From an uncultured Deinococcota bacterium (GTDB lineage Bacteria > Deinococcota > Deinococci > Deinococcales > Trueperaceae), in NCBI GenBank assembly GCA_947311535.1, contig CAMZLP010000152.1:1-53282 (forward strand): a stretch of 53,282 bases of DNA, in the 5' to 3' direction. The notes beneath the pieces are model-generated. The model was not told the origin of the DNA and did no database searches. It saw only the letters and a list, made by a program, of their open reading frames with translations. Position numbers and translations under genes: made by a program. Below are positions 16,599-25,550 of the stretch, one piece after another. Position 1 is the first letter of the stretch. Each line of letters starts with the position of its first letter.

Positions 16599-17240
16599 AT
16601 GGATTTTATAAGAAGTGGTGGACCAATATTACTTGTAATCATTTTGGTTTCGCTCTATGCGGCGTATATATTTTTTGAAAGATTTTTAAAGCTTAGAAAA
16701 GAAAGAATAGATGCCGACTCATTGATGGTTAGAGTAAATGCTGCTGTTAATGATAGAGATTTAGATGCAGCTCTGCAAGCTTGTGAGAATTTTGGTGGCC
16801 CAGTGGCTAGAGTAATTGAATCAGCATTACTTAAATTACCCTATGGTAGAACTGCGGTAGAAGCTGCCTTTAAAGAAGGCTTTTTACAAGAAGAACAGCA
16901 TTTGGCAAGAGGGCTTAGGCCATTGGCCACTATTGCTCAAATATCGCCATTATTGGGGCTTTTGGGTACTGTAACAGGTATGATTGTAGCTTTTAATGAA
17001 ATTGCTCAAACAGGTTCTGGTAACCCCGCGGCACTTGCTGATGGCATTGGCCAAGCCCTAATTACTACAGCAGCTGGGCTTATTGTGGCTATTCCGGCTC
17101 TAATTGGTCATAATTATTTAGCCAGCAAAGTAGATGCAATTCTTTTGGAAATAGAACGTCGCCGAGAAGAATTGATGGCTAACGTTGCTCAGGTAGTTGC
17201 TTCTAAGAAACCAAATTCTGATAATGAAACTGATATTTAA
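16599..17240 (+). CDS. TolQ/ExbB-type proton channel subunit
   Basis: The 213-aa protein has the three-helix MotA/TolQ/ExbB layout. A first helix at about 10-28 (ILLVIILVSLYAAYIFFERF) is followed by a cytoplasmic loop. Two C-terminal helices carry LGLLGTVTGMIVAFNEIA and GIGQALITTAAGLIVAIPAL, which contain the conserved pore Thr residues. With ExbD/TolR it forms the pentamer-dimer motor driven by protons. AAGGGG precedes the ATG. It leads a three-gene operon with a TolR-like protein and a TonB-like/DUF3048 fusion; no tolA, tolB or pal lies nearby. Confidence 0.9.
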   Translation: MDFIRSGGPILLVIILVSLYAAYIFFERFLKLRKERIDADSLMVRVNAAVNDRDLDAALQACENFGGPVARVIESALLKLPYGRTAVEAAFKEGFLQEEQHLARGLRPLATIAQISPLLGLLGTVTGMIVAFNEIAQTGSGNPAALADGIGQALITTAAGLIVAIPALIGHNYLASKVDAILLEIERRREELMANVAQVVASKKPNSDNETDI

Positions 17241-17242
17241 AA

Positions 17243-17647
17243 ATGAGAAATAGACGAAATCGTAATAATCAGGCACTTACAATAGATTTAGCACCTATGG
17301 TTGATGTTGTTTTCCTGCTAATTATTTTCTTTATGGTTTCAACAACTTTTATTAATATCGAGCAGAGCATGCCTGTTCAATTACCTCAAGCACAATCGTC
17401 TCGAGCCATTACTTCAGATATGCCTACCGTAACCGTAGATGCAAGCAAGCAAATATTTGTTGCTGGGAAAGTAGTTTCGCTAGATCAGTTATCTGCTGTT
17501 GTCAGAAACCAAATTGAAAGTACTGGCCTAAGAAATGTTGTATTTAGGGCTGATAAAGTTGTTCCACATGGGCTAAGTGTCCAGGTAATGGATAGAATTA
17601 GAAAAGCTGGAGCAAAGCAAATCTTAATCGCCACTGGCGGAGGCTAA
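17243..17647 (+). CDS. TolR/ExbD-type motor subunit
   Basis: The 134-aa protein has a basic N-terminus and a single membrane helix with the proton-carrying aspartate D21 in APMVDVVFLLIIFFMVSTTF. A small periplasmic domain ends IRKAGAKQILIATGGG, typical of ExbD. It begins 2 nt after the tolQ-like stop, so the subunits are co-translated. A TCTCGAGCC site lies at 17399. Confidence 0.92.
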   Translation: MRNRRNRNNQALTIDLAPMVDVVFLLIIFFMVSTTFINIEQSMPVQLPQAQSSRAITSDMPTVTVDASKQIFVAGKVVSLDQLSAVVRNQIESTGLRNVVFRADKVVPHGLSVQVMDRIRKAGAKQILIATGGG

Positions 17648-17656
17648 GCCGAAATC

Positions 17657-20029
17657 ATGACGGCAATCATAAAAGACAAAGATAAACGTAGGGCATTTTT
17701 ATTGTCTTTGCTATTGCATTTATTTTTCATTTTATTTGTGGTTTGGTTTATTTCTTTACCGCAGCCTGTACCTGTCGAAAATTATTTGGTTATTGATGTT
17801 GGTAGTCCAGCTTTATCTGAAGAAATAACTTCGGCTGCTGCTGCTGATGCACCTGCTCCGCAGTCCAATGAAGTTTTGGTAAAATCTGAAGATACAGGTA
17901 GCCCACAAGCTGCTGATACACCAGCTCCGGATCAACTAGCTACTGTAACAAGCCCTGCTGAACAAGTTCAAGAAGTCATTGAAACAGCTACTATGACTTT
18001 AGATGCAAATACCAATACTCAATCTGCTGATGCCCCAACAAGGCCACAAGAAAGCCCTGATACTAATAGTCAAGCAATTGAAATCCCGCAACCTCAGGCA
18101 GAAACTAATACCTTAGAGGCTGCTAGTATTCCTAGCCCTGCTGCCCAAGCTACGCTTACTCAGCCTAGTGAAATACCCCAACCACAGGCCAATGCAACAG
18201 TTGCCGAGGCTAGTAGTATTCCTAGCCCTCAGCTAGAAGTTACGCTTAGTCTGGCTCAGGCTGCGTCATCAGCAACTGCTACTGAGCAGCCTATTCCTAT
18301 TACTGATATTTCTGCTACAGTATTACCACAAATTACCGAGGTGGAAATTAGCCCACAAGCCACAGCTCAAAGCGTGCCTATTCCAAAGCCAGAGGTAGAA
18401 ATTAAACCAATTGAGAACCTTAATATTGCAGTAGAAGCTAGTGCAAGTGTGGCTGAACCCAGCACTGTACCTAGTCCAGAGGTAAGCGCAGCTGTGCCAG
18501 CTGCCCAAGCAGTACCACAGCCGCAGGTTAGCGCAGAAATTGCTAATTCTAATGCTGTACCACAGCCAGCTGTTTCAGCAAATATTAGCCAAGCTCAAGC
18601 AATACCACAGCCAGCTATTAGCACAAGCACTGGCTCAACAGATGCTATACCACAGCCCGTAGTTTCGGCTTCGGTGGCTGGTTCACAATCTATACCAAGC
18701 CCAACTGTCGATGTAGCCGTTACAGCGTCTTCTAGTATTCCAACTGCAAACCCGCAAGTTTCAATATCTGGGTCTAAGACCATACCACAGCCAGAATTAA
18801 CTGCCTCAGTTTCTACAGCGGTTGCAGTAAACAGCGATTCTGTGCAACCTCAAGTGTCAGTAGCATCTGCTCAAGCTATTCCTAGGCCTAGTAATATTCA
18901 ATCTTCTGTTTCTGTGCAATCGACAAGTTCTGTTAATGTCAGCCCTCAGCTATCTATTGCCACAGCTAGCAATGCATCAAATAACGGTGGTGGAAATGAT
19001 AATTCTTCTGCTAATATCGCCAATTCTGTAAACCCAAATGATGGAAATACTCAAGGACAAGCCACAAATAATCCGGGTGGCAATGCCGACCGATCCGGCC
19101 AAACTACTGACCAGCCAGGTGCAGATCCTAATAATTTAGGTCTAGCTGCTGGCCCTGATGGTTCTTTAAATCCAACAGGCGCTCCGCTAACAAAAGTACC
19201 GTATAGAGAAGAGCGTGAAAGACCGCTTAATGTTTTAATCGATAATGTTAACGGTTATCCTCAAATGGGTTTGCGTGAAGCTAGTATGATTATTGAAATG
19301 CCTGTTGAGGGCGGTTTAACCCGATTAATGACTTCGTACAGCAATATTGACCCTGCTAGGGTTGGCCCAATACGCAGTGCTCGAGACTATTTTCAGACTT
19401 TAAATAGTAGTATGAATGGTATTTTAGTGCATGCAGGTGGTTCACCATCTGCGATGGCTTTAATCAATAAAAGCCCTACCCCGACAGTTAACTCTCAGAC
19501 TAGTGGAGAGCTATTTGCTCGAGCCGAAGGTCGTAGCGCTCCATATAACTTGTATTCAAATGGGGCGGCTTTAAGAAAGGAAATGAGCCGTTTACATTTG
19601 AACCGTAGCTCTATTGTTGAAGGTACAAAATTCCAACCAGCACCCGATACTGCAACAGGTCCAAACTTAAATGTTCGATATTCTGCAACATATAAAACGG
19701 GTTTTAAATACCAAGAGAATTTAGATTTATATCGCTGGGTTCGTAATGGTAAAGCAGCGGTTGATGCAACTGGCGAAGCCGTATATGTAGATGCTGTTAT
19801 TGTTGCTAATATAAGAACAACACCAATACCAGGAGACGCCGAAGGGCGTTTATATATTCCTTTATCAGGCGGACCTGCCACTTTATACATAAGAGGCAAA
19901 AAACTTGCAGGGCATTGGAGCCCAAGAGGAGGCATGGAGTTTTCTAATACTTCTGGTGAAATTGTTGACTTAAGTCCTTATAAGCTCTGGATAGTTTATG
20001 CCCCACAAAACTCTTCTATTTCTGAATAG
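17657..20029 (+). CDS. TonB-like membrane anchor fused to a DUF3048 domain
   Basis: The 790-aa protein has a short basic cytoplasmic start (KDKDKRR) and one membrane helix (about 13-34) like TonB or TolA. A spacer of about 470 residues is rich in Pro, Ala, Ser and Gln, with a recurring IPQP-x-VSA/IPSP unit (densest about 130-430), then an Asn/Gly stretch. The C-terminal part (about 514-790) is a DUF3048/YerB domain: RPLNVLIDN, LTRLMTSYSNIDPARVGPIR, SARDYF, LVHAGGSPSA. It starts 9 nt behind the TolR-like gene. A TonB would end in a TonB_C domain; here DUF3048, of unknown biochemistry, takes that place. I infer a proton-powered trans-periplasmic protein whose tip may act on the cell wall or outer layer. 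Confidence 0.85.
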   Translation: MTAIIKDKDKRRAFLLSLLLHLFFILFVVWFISLPQPVPVENYLVIDVGSPALSEEITSAAAADAPAPQSNEVLVKSEDTGSPQAADTPAPDQLATVTSPAEQVQEVIETATMTLDANTNTQSADAPTRPQESPDTNSQAIEIPQPQAETNTLEAASIPSPAAQATLTQPSEIPQPQANATVAEASSIPSPQLEVTLSLAQAASSATATEQPIPITDISATVLPQITEVEISPQATAQSVPIPKPEVEIKPIENLNIAVEASASVAEPSTVPSPEVSAAVPAAQAVPQPQVSAEIANSNAVPQPAVSANISQAQAIPQPAISTSTGSTDAIPQPVVSASVAGSQSIPSPTVDVAVTASSSIPTANPQVSISGSKTIPQPELTASVSTAVAVNSDSVQPQVSVASAQAIPRPSNIQSSVSVQSTSSVNVSPQLSIATASNASNNGGGNDNSSANIANSVNPNDGNTQGQATNNPGGNADRSGQTTDQPGADPNNLGLAAGPDGSLNPTGAPLTKVPYREERERPLNVLIDNVNGYPQMGLREASMIIEMPVEGGLTRLMTSYSNIDPARVGPIRSARDYFQTLNSSMNGILVHAGGSPSAMALINKSPTPTVNSQTSGELFARAEGRSAPYNLYSNGAALRKEMSRLHLNRSSIVEGTKFQPAPDTATGPNLNVRYSATYKTGFKYQENLDLYRWVRNGKAAVDATGEAVYVDAVIVANIRTTPIPGDAEGRLYIPLSGGPATLYIRGKKLAGHWSPRGGMEFSNTSGEIVDLSPYKLWIVYAPQNSSISE

Positions 20030-20136
20030 ATAATGATATTTATAGCCCTGTTTAGAACCTCTAGGAAAGCTAGGCTTTAGATCTTTATAATTTTATTGCT
20101 ATCCTCAGAATATAAATTGTGCCGTTCAAAAGTGAC

Positions 20137-20166
20137 AAAACCTAGCTAATTTTAGGCTAGGTTTTT
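20137..20166. terminator. Bidirectional intrinsic terminator
   Basis: AAACCTAGC (20138-20146) pairs with GCTAGGTTT (20156-20164). It is followed by T on the plus strand and flanked by a matching A-run for the minus strand. It ends the TonB-like/DUF3048 operon (stop 20029) and the pilT transcript (stop 20202), which converge here. Confidence 0.8.
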
Positions 20167-20201
20167 GAATTGTTTAATAATTTTGATTAAAATGAAGGCT
20201 T

Positions 20202-21401
20202 TTATCTGCTTCCACGCCCAAATTGACCTGATGAATTTGGTGAATTTGCTCGAACAGCTGTTTTTGGAGCTGCTTGAGCACCACTTCCAGTAAGGCCAGC
20301 AGCATCAACTAAGCGATTAAACTCTTTTGGATCAACTGATCTTGCCATGCCTATTTCGTAACTAATTGCCCGTTTTAAGTGTAGTTCGGCAAGATTGGCA
20401 TCCATGGTTACCATACCTTTTTGCCCACCCATTTGAATTTGTGACAAAATTTGATGAGTTTTACCTTCACGGATTAGGTTACGTACCGCAGGGGTGGCAA
20501 TCATAAATTCGTATGCTAATACTCGTCCACCACCTTGTTTTGGAACAAGTTGCTGGGTCAAAATTGCCTGCAAGTTATTGGCAAGCTGTACTCTTACTTG
20601 TTCTTGCTGCGCTTCTGGAAAAACATCAATAATACGATCAACAGCTTCTGGAGCAGAGTTTGTGTGCAAGGTTCCCATTACTAAGTGACCAGTTTCAGCA
20701 GCAGTTACGGCTGCACCAATTGTTTCGTGATCACGCATTTCACCTACCAGAATTACATCAGGTGCTTGTCGTAATACCGCTCTTAAGGCATTGCTAAAGT
20801 TCATGGTATCTTCACCGATTTCGCGCTGATTAACTACCGAGGTCTTATGGTTATGATAGAACTCAATTGGATCTTCAATAGTAACTATGTGCTTTGGATA
20901 CTCACTGTTAATTAGGTCAATCATGGTGGCTAGAGTTGTTGATTTACCAGAACCTGTTGGCCCTGTTACTAATACAAGCCCCCTAGGAACTCGAGCAATA
21001 TCAGCAACAACTTTTGGTAAACCCAATTGGTCAAATGTTAAAATATCTTCTGAGATTGTTCTCATAACACCTGCTACCGAACCCCTTTGGAATAATACAT
21101 TAATTCTAAAACGACCTTGACCAGTTAGGCTAAAAGAAAAATCTAATTCACGGGTTTCTTCAAACACTCGTTGCTTTTTTTCATCCATCATAGAATACAT
21201 AAGACGACGGGTAACACTAGCAGTTAGAGGGTCATATTCTGAAGGTATCCATTCACCATGAATACGTAGCATTGGTGGCAAGCCTACTGTCAGAATTAAA
21301 TCTGAAGCATCTCTTTCAATTGCCATTTGCAGAAGAGTTACTATATCTGCTTGAATTTTTGTTTCCTTTGGTACTTGGGTTTCTTTTAAAAAGCTAGACA
21401 T
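20202..21401 (-). CDS. pilT: Type IV pilus retraction ATPase PilT
   Basis: The 399-aa hexameric ATPase pulls pili back for twitching and DNA uptake. It has Walker A GPTGSGKSTT, the Asp box region TIEDPIEFYH, Walker B ILVGEMRD, the His box GHLVMGTLHTNSAPE, and PilT-specific DASDLILTVGLPPMLRIHG. A 30-residue Gly/Ser/Ala-rich tail is longer than usual. AAGGAG precedes the ATG. It starts 11 nt behind pilB, so extension and retraction motors are co-expressed. Confidence 0.95.
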   Translation of the reverse strand: MSSFLKETQVPKETKIQADIVTLLQMAIERDASDLILTVGLPPMLRIHGEWIPSEYDPLTASVTRRLMYSMMDEKKQRVFEETRELDFSFSLTGQGRFRINVLFQRGSVAGVMRTISEDILTFDQLGLPKVVADIARVPRGLVLVTGPTGSGKSTTLATMIDLINSEYPKHIVTIEDPIEFYHNHKTSVVNQREIGEDTMNFSNALRAVLRQAPDVILVGEMRDHETIGAAVTAAETGHLVMGTLHTNSAPEAVDRIIDVFPEAQQEQVRVQLANNLQAILTQQLVPKQGGGRVLAYEFMIATPAVRNLIREGKTHQILSQIQMGGQKGMVTMDANLAELHLKRAISYEIGMARSVDPKEFNRLVDAAGLTGSGAQAAPKTAVRANSPNSSGQFGRGSR

Positions 21402-21412
21402 ATAATATCTCC

Positions 21413-24073
21413 TTAATCTGCTGTCTTAGCAAGGACCTCTTCAAGGGTAGTAATACCCTGAAAGGCTTTCAATATTCCATCATCTCTAAGTGTCTTCATT
21501 CCGCCAGCGATAGCAACTTCTTTTATTTCATTAGAAGCTTTCTCTTGCACAATAGCGTTTTTTACTTCGTCTGTAATTACTAATAACTCATGAATTCCGT
21601 ATCGGCCAGAGTAGCCACTACCACCGCATTTCTCACAGCCTACGCCCCTGACCAATATTTTATCTTCTATATCTGAATCAACCATGTCAATTCTACGTAG
21701 TACTGTGGGATCTGGAGTATATTCTACTTTGCAATGTTTACATACCTTTCTTACCAATCGTTGTGCCAAAACCCCTACTAGAGATGCTGAAACATTAAAT
21801 GGTTCTACACCCATTTCTACCAAACGAGTGATAGCACCCGAAGAATCATTGGTGTGTAAGGTTGCAATTAGCATGTGACCAGTAAGTGCTGCTTCTACGG
21901 CTATATTTGCAGTTTCGGAATCACGAATCTCACCAACCATGATAATATCTGGATCTTGTCGCAAAAATGACCGCAAGGCTCGAGCAAAATCTAATCCTGC
22001 TTTAGGGTTAGCTTGGGTTTGGTTAATTCCTGGGATTTCGTATTCCACTGGATCTTCAATAGTTGTTACGTTCACTTCTGGTTTAGCTAAACGTTTTAGA
22101 ATAGAAAAAGTAGTAAATGACTTACCAGATCCAGTAGGGCCGGTAATCAAAAACATTCCATATGGTTTTTCAATAACGTCTTCAAAGCGTTGAAAGTTGT
22201 AATCTGCAAAGCCTAAGTCTTCTATCTCGGGTATGCTCGAGGCGGTTTTAAGAATCCTCATTACTGCTTTTTCACCATAAACTGTCGGTAAGGTAGATAA
22301 ACGCAAATCAATTATCATGCTTTTGCTTTTAAATCTAATCCGACCATCTTGGGGTAAGCGTCTTTCGGCAATATTTAATCCACCCATAATTTTAATACGA
22401 GCAGATAGGGCGTTAGCTGTTGCCTTTGGCAAATGCATATATTCTCGTAGTGAACCATCTTTACGTACTCTAACTAATACGTCATCAGGTCCAGGTTCAA
22501 TATGAATGTCAGAAATATCATTTACTACCGCTTCTCTGATAATTGTATTTACAACTTTAACCAAGGCATTGTCATCAATTGCGCTGGTATCTTCTATTTC
22601 TTCTGATTCTGTGCCAATTTCTTCCATAACAGCTTTTGCAAGCTCATCCATATCATCATTACTACTGTAATAACGATTAATCATGTGGCTGATGGTTTCT
22701 TCGGTGGCTACAGCTGGTAAAATTTCTTTACCACTAATTAATAACATATCATCAAGTGCAAAGACATGTCGGGGGTCTTTCATTGCTACTACCAGAACTT
22801 TACCATCATTTTCAAGCCTCAGCGGCATGGCATCATATCGTCTAGCAGTTGCCTCTGGGACTAAGGTCACGGCATATGGGTCAACCTTAATACTGTTTTC
22901 ATCGATAAATTCAAAACCAAGTTGCATGGCTAAACTTCTTGCGAGCATTGATGGACTTATTTTACCTGATTGTACTAGAGTATCTTCTAAGCGTCCGCCA
23001 CCTACACGTTGTCTATTTAGAGCTTCGTCAATATCAGTTTGAGCAACATAGCCCAAATCTACAAGAATTTCGCCCAGTGGTTTTACTCTACCTAGCCTTT
23101 TTTGCTCATCAAGAGCTTTACGCAAGTCTTCACGTTTGATTTTTCTGTCTTGTAATAGGGTTTCACCTAGCCGCCCCTTAGAATCAACATATACACGCTC
23201 AATATGCTCGAGCACAACCGATTCAGGAGCAACAAAGAACTTTATTTGCTGGTCAATAATTGTTTCGATTTCTGAAATCTGTCTAACATCAGAGCATGCT
23301 AAGTGCAATACCCCCTTTTCTTCTTTAAGAGGTACAACACTAAAATGTATAGCATCAAGTCTGAGTAGCTTATTTGCTAAATCTGGGTGCGGTTCTGAAT
23401 CGATTGTTTCTAAAAAATCTAAATTCGCTTGTTCGGCTAAAAGCTGGCCTAATTGGTTTTCATCAATAAAGGCTTTGTTTATTAAAATTCTACCAACTAA
23501 ACTACCAGAACGCTCCTGTTCTTCAAGAGCTTCTTTTAGTTGGTCATCACTGATAAAACCTTTTTCTACAGCTAGCTTTCCTAAAAGTTGGGCATAATCA
23601 GTTTCAAAATCAGTTGGCGGTTCTAAACCTAATTCTGGGTAGTAGGTTGCCAATCCCCAAGCCATTTCTTTACTTAAGGCTTGATAAGGTTCAACAATTG
23701 ATTCTGAAAAATCTTCAATCTCTTCAACTGAGAGAGCATCAAGCGGGTCTAAAAATGCAACCCTTAGTCTGTTGCCATCTAGTGAAAAAGGTAATGCGCC
23801 AATCTCATAAGCAAGGTCAGCAGGTACTTTGGCAAGCGCTTCAGGCATAACTTCAACTCTTGGTAATATAACCAAGGGGATACCAATAGACTCTTCAATT
23901 GCTCTGGCAATACGTTGCTCAGAGACTAAACCTAAACTAACCAAAATATCAGCCAAACGGCCACCAACTTCTGCATGACGACTGATAGCTTTTTGCAGTA
24001 TTTCATCACTTACGTAACTACGCTCTAATAGCACAGCTCCTAGGCGTTTATCACCTATAGATAATACGGGCAT
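21413..24073 (-). CDS. pilB: Type IV pilus assembly ATPase PilB (PilF-type, repeated N-terminal GspE domains)
   Basis: The 886-aa extension motor is much longer than proteobacterial PilB (about 570). The N-terminal about 450 residues carry three similar GspII_E_N/MshEN-like modules, each with a text like GRLADILVSLGLVSE, GSLVGRILINKAFIDE, GRVKPLGEILVDLGYV or GRLEDTLVQSGKI, a cyclic-di-GMP-binding fold in relatives. The ATPase part has ITGPTGSGKSFTT, TIEDPVEYEIPG, IMVGEIRDSETA and LIATLHTND, plus a four-cysteine zinc site (CKHC, CEKC). Thermus PilF has this architecture and nearly this length. AAGGAG precedes ATG 24073; the start overlaps the YqeG-type gene by 23 nt. Confidence 0.93.
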   Translation of the reverse strand: MPVLSIGDKRLGAVLLERSYVSDEILQKAISRHAEVGGRLADILVSLGLVSEQRIARAIEESIGIPLVILPRVEVMPEALAKVPADLAYEIGALPFSLDGNRLRVAFLDPLDALSVEEIEDFSESIVEPYQALSKEMAWGLATYYPELGLEPPTDFETDYAQLLGKLAVEKGFISDDQLKEALEEQERSGSLVGRILINKAFIDENQLGQLLAEQANLDFLETIDSEPHPDLANKLLRLDAIHFSVVPLKEEKGVLHLACSDVRQISEIETIIDQQIKFFVAPESVVLEHIERVYVDSKGRLGETLLQDRKIKREDLRKALDEQKRLGRVKPLGEILVDLGYVAQTDIDEALNRQRVGGGRLEDTLVQSGKISPSMLARSLAMQLGFEFIDENSIKVDPYAVTLVPEATARRYDAMPLRLENDGKVLVVAMKDPRHVFALDDMLLISGKEILPAVATEETISHMINRYYSSNDDMDELAKAVMEEIGTESEEIEDTSAIDDNALVKVVNTIIREAVVNDISDIHIEPGPDDVLVRVRKDGSLREYMHLPKATANALSARIKIMGGLNIAERRLPQDGRIRFKSKSMIIDLRLSTLPTVYGEKAVMRILKTASSIPEIEDLGFADYNFQRFEDVIEKPYGMFLITGPTGSGKSFTTFSILKRLAKPEVNVTTIEDPVEYEIPGINQTQANPKAGLDFARALRSFLRQDPDIIMVGEIRDSETANIAVEAALTGHMLIATLHTNDSSGAITRLVEMGVEPFNVSASLVGVLAQRLVRKVCKHCKVEYTPDPTVLRRIDMVDSDIEDKILVRGVGCEKCGGSGYSGRYGIHELLVITDEVKNAIVQEKASNEIKEVAIAGGMKTLRDDGILKAFQGITTLEEVLAKTAD

Positions 24074-24551
24074 TGTCTTCTCCTTTTAAAATTATCTTTT
24101 CTAAATTGCGTATTGCTCGAGTATGCCACAGGCCACCAGGGCTAAGTGGTTTAACCAAAATAGTCTTTAGACCAGCAAGATTAGCACCGAGAATATCAGT
24201 AAAAACCTGATCACCTATCATTACAGTATCTTTAGCAGTGCTATCTAAGCGCTTTAAAGCACGTTTAAAAGCAAAGCTAAAAGGTTTGCCGACCAAAGAA
24301 AATGCTTCTAGTTCAAGCTCTTTTGACCAGTACTTTACTCGTTTGGGGCTGCCATTACTAAGTATTAATAAAGGCACAGCAGTTTCTTTTAGTTTTTTAA
24401 TCCAGATTCTGTATTCATCAGCAATATAGTCAGACTTTGAAGCGACGATTGTATCGTCTAAATCGACAAGGATTGCCTTAATATTGTGCTTATTTAAAAA
24501 TTCTGGGCTTACTAAATAAGCATTTTTTAAAATGAAATCTGGCTTTAGCAT
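24051..24551 (-). CDS. YqeG-family HAD phosphatase
   Basis: The 166-aa HAD IIIA-type phosphatase has the nucleophile motif VDLDDTIV, motif II LILSNGSPKRV, and motif III/IV GDQVFTDILGANLAG. Relatives include PGP phosphatase GEP4 and bacterial YqeG; the substrate here is unknown. The end overlaps pilB by 23 nt, making it the first gene of a yqeG-pilB-pilT unit. TAGTCT lies 6 nt before the ATG and there is no Shine-Dalgarno, which fits leaderless translation. Confidence 0.88.
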   Translation of the reverse strand: MLKPDFILKNAYLVSPEFLNKHNIKAILVDLDDTIVASKSDYIADEYRIWIKKLKETAVPLLILSNGSPKRVKYWSKELELEAFSLVGKPFSFAFKRALKRLDSTAKDTVMIGDQVFTDILGANLAGLKTILVKPLSPGGLWHTRAIRNLEKIILKGEDNARIIYR

Positions 24552-25090
24552 TGCCTAAGACTAGCATTTCTAAACAATTAAATATGGGAAAATTCTGCCT
24601 TTTGACATAGTAAAATGTATATCAAAGCTATAAAAGTAAAAAATTTCTCTTAACGTTGAGGAGTTTGTAGTCTGGAGTTAATTTCTTACCTTAAGTACAG
24701 GACTGATACAGTGGAAATTATAATAAACTTAATCTTGAGCTATATTTTAGAAAGTTAAAGTACCAATTTCCAAGTTGGCATCTAAGAAGAATCTAGCTAA
24801 TTTTGGTATAGCCAAATCAAAATTAGATGACATAATATTTTGTCAAATTAATCATAAAAGCTTAGAATCATAAGCCATAACCGAGGCTAAAGCCTGGCCT
24901 AATAAGCAAGAACAAAGCTATTCTATTTTAATATTTTTTAAGGCTTTCTTTAGTTAGAACCTTTACTAGCCTTTATAAGATTTAAAATGACTCAGCTTTA
25001 TGACTAAAAATTAACAAAAACTTTGGTTCATTAAAAAGCTAAAATAAATGAACTGAACTTAAGAATATAAATAAAGTTTAAGCTGAGGTT
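24552..25090. other. 539-bp intergenic region
   Basis: No gene, tRNA or clear terminator was seen. The sequence is AT-rich with a tiny hairpin AGGC-TAAA-GCCT around 24894. It should hold the promoter of the pilus unit at its left end and the 3' end of the ridA transcript at its right. I recognise nothing else. Confidence 0.5.
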
Positions 25091-25471
25091 TTAATTAGCA
25101 ATTGCAATTGCTTCAATTTCTATAAGCACATCTTTAGGTAACCTAGCAACTTCGACAGCACTGCGTGCCGGTGGATTATCGCTAAAGAACTTGGCATAGA
25201 CTTCGTTCATAGCTCCAAAGTTATTCATATCGCTTAAAAAGCAAGTGCACTTTAGAACATTGTTTAGGCTCGAGCCTGCCGCTTCAAGAACAGCCGCTAG
25301 ATTGTTTAGCACTAATTCGGTTTGAGCCTTAATATCTCCATCAGATAATTCACCATCACTATTAAGAGGTATTTGTCCTGATGTAAATACTAAATTATCA
25401 AATTTTATAGCCTGCGAATAAGGCCCAATTGCTGATGGGGCATTTTTTGTGCTTACTATTTTCTTTGTCAT
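25091..25471 (-). CDS. ridA: RidA family enamine/imine deaminase
   Basis: The 126-aa YjgF/YER057c/UK114 protein has the start signature [12 protein letters not shown], the core FTSGQIPL, and the catalytic-arginine block [24 protein letters not shown]. It hydrolyses reactive enamines from PLP enzymes to 2-oxo acids and ammonia. GGAGC lies about 9 nt before ATG 25471. A GGCTCGAGCC site at 25267 encodes Gly-Ser-Ser. Confidence 0.95.
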   Translation of the reverse strand: MTKKIVSTKNAPSAIGPYSQAIKFDNLVFTSGQIPLNSDGELSDGDIKAQTELVLNNLAAVLEAAGSSLNNVLKCTCFLSDMNNFGAMNEVYAKFFSDNPPARSAVEVARLPKDVLIEIEAIAIAN

Positions 25472-25550
25472 AAATGATAGCTCCTTTTATTAATAATTTA
25501 GAGTTTATCGCAAATCTTAAAAAGACTTAGTAAGTAATGGATTTTTGAAT

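Noticed and set aside
16599-17647. Complete Tol-Pal system
   Set aside because: tolA, tolB and pal are absent; the third gene has a TonB-like anchor but a DUF3048 end instead of a TolA or TonB C-terminal domain.
18323-18783. Minus-strand reading frames inside the TonB-like/DUF3048 gene
   Set aside because: They are shadows of the repetitive Pro/Ala/Ser-rich coding strand and lack start signals.
22683-23597. Plus-strand reading frames of 119 and 153 codons inside pilB
   Set aside because: They lie fully opposite a well-conserved gene, show no recognisable protein features and have no ribosome-binding site.
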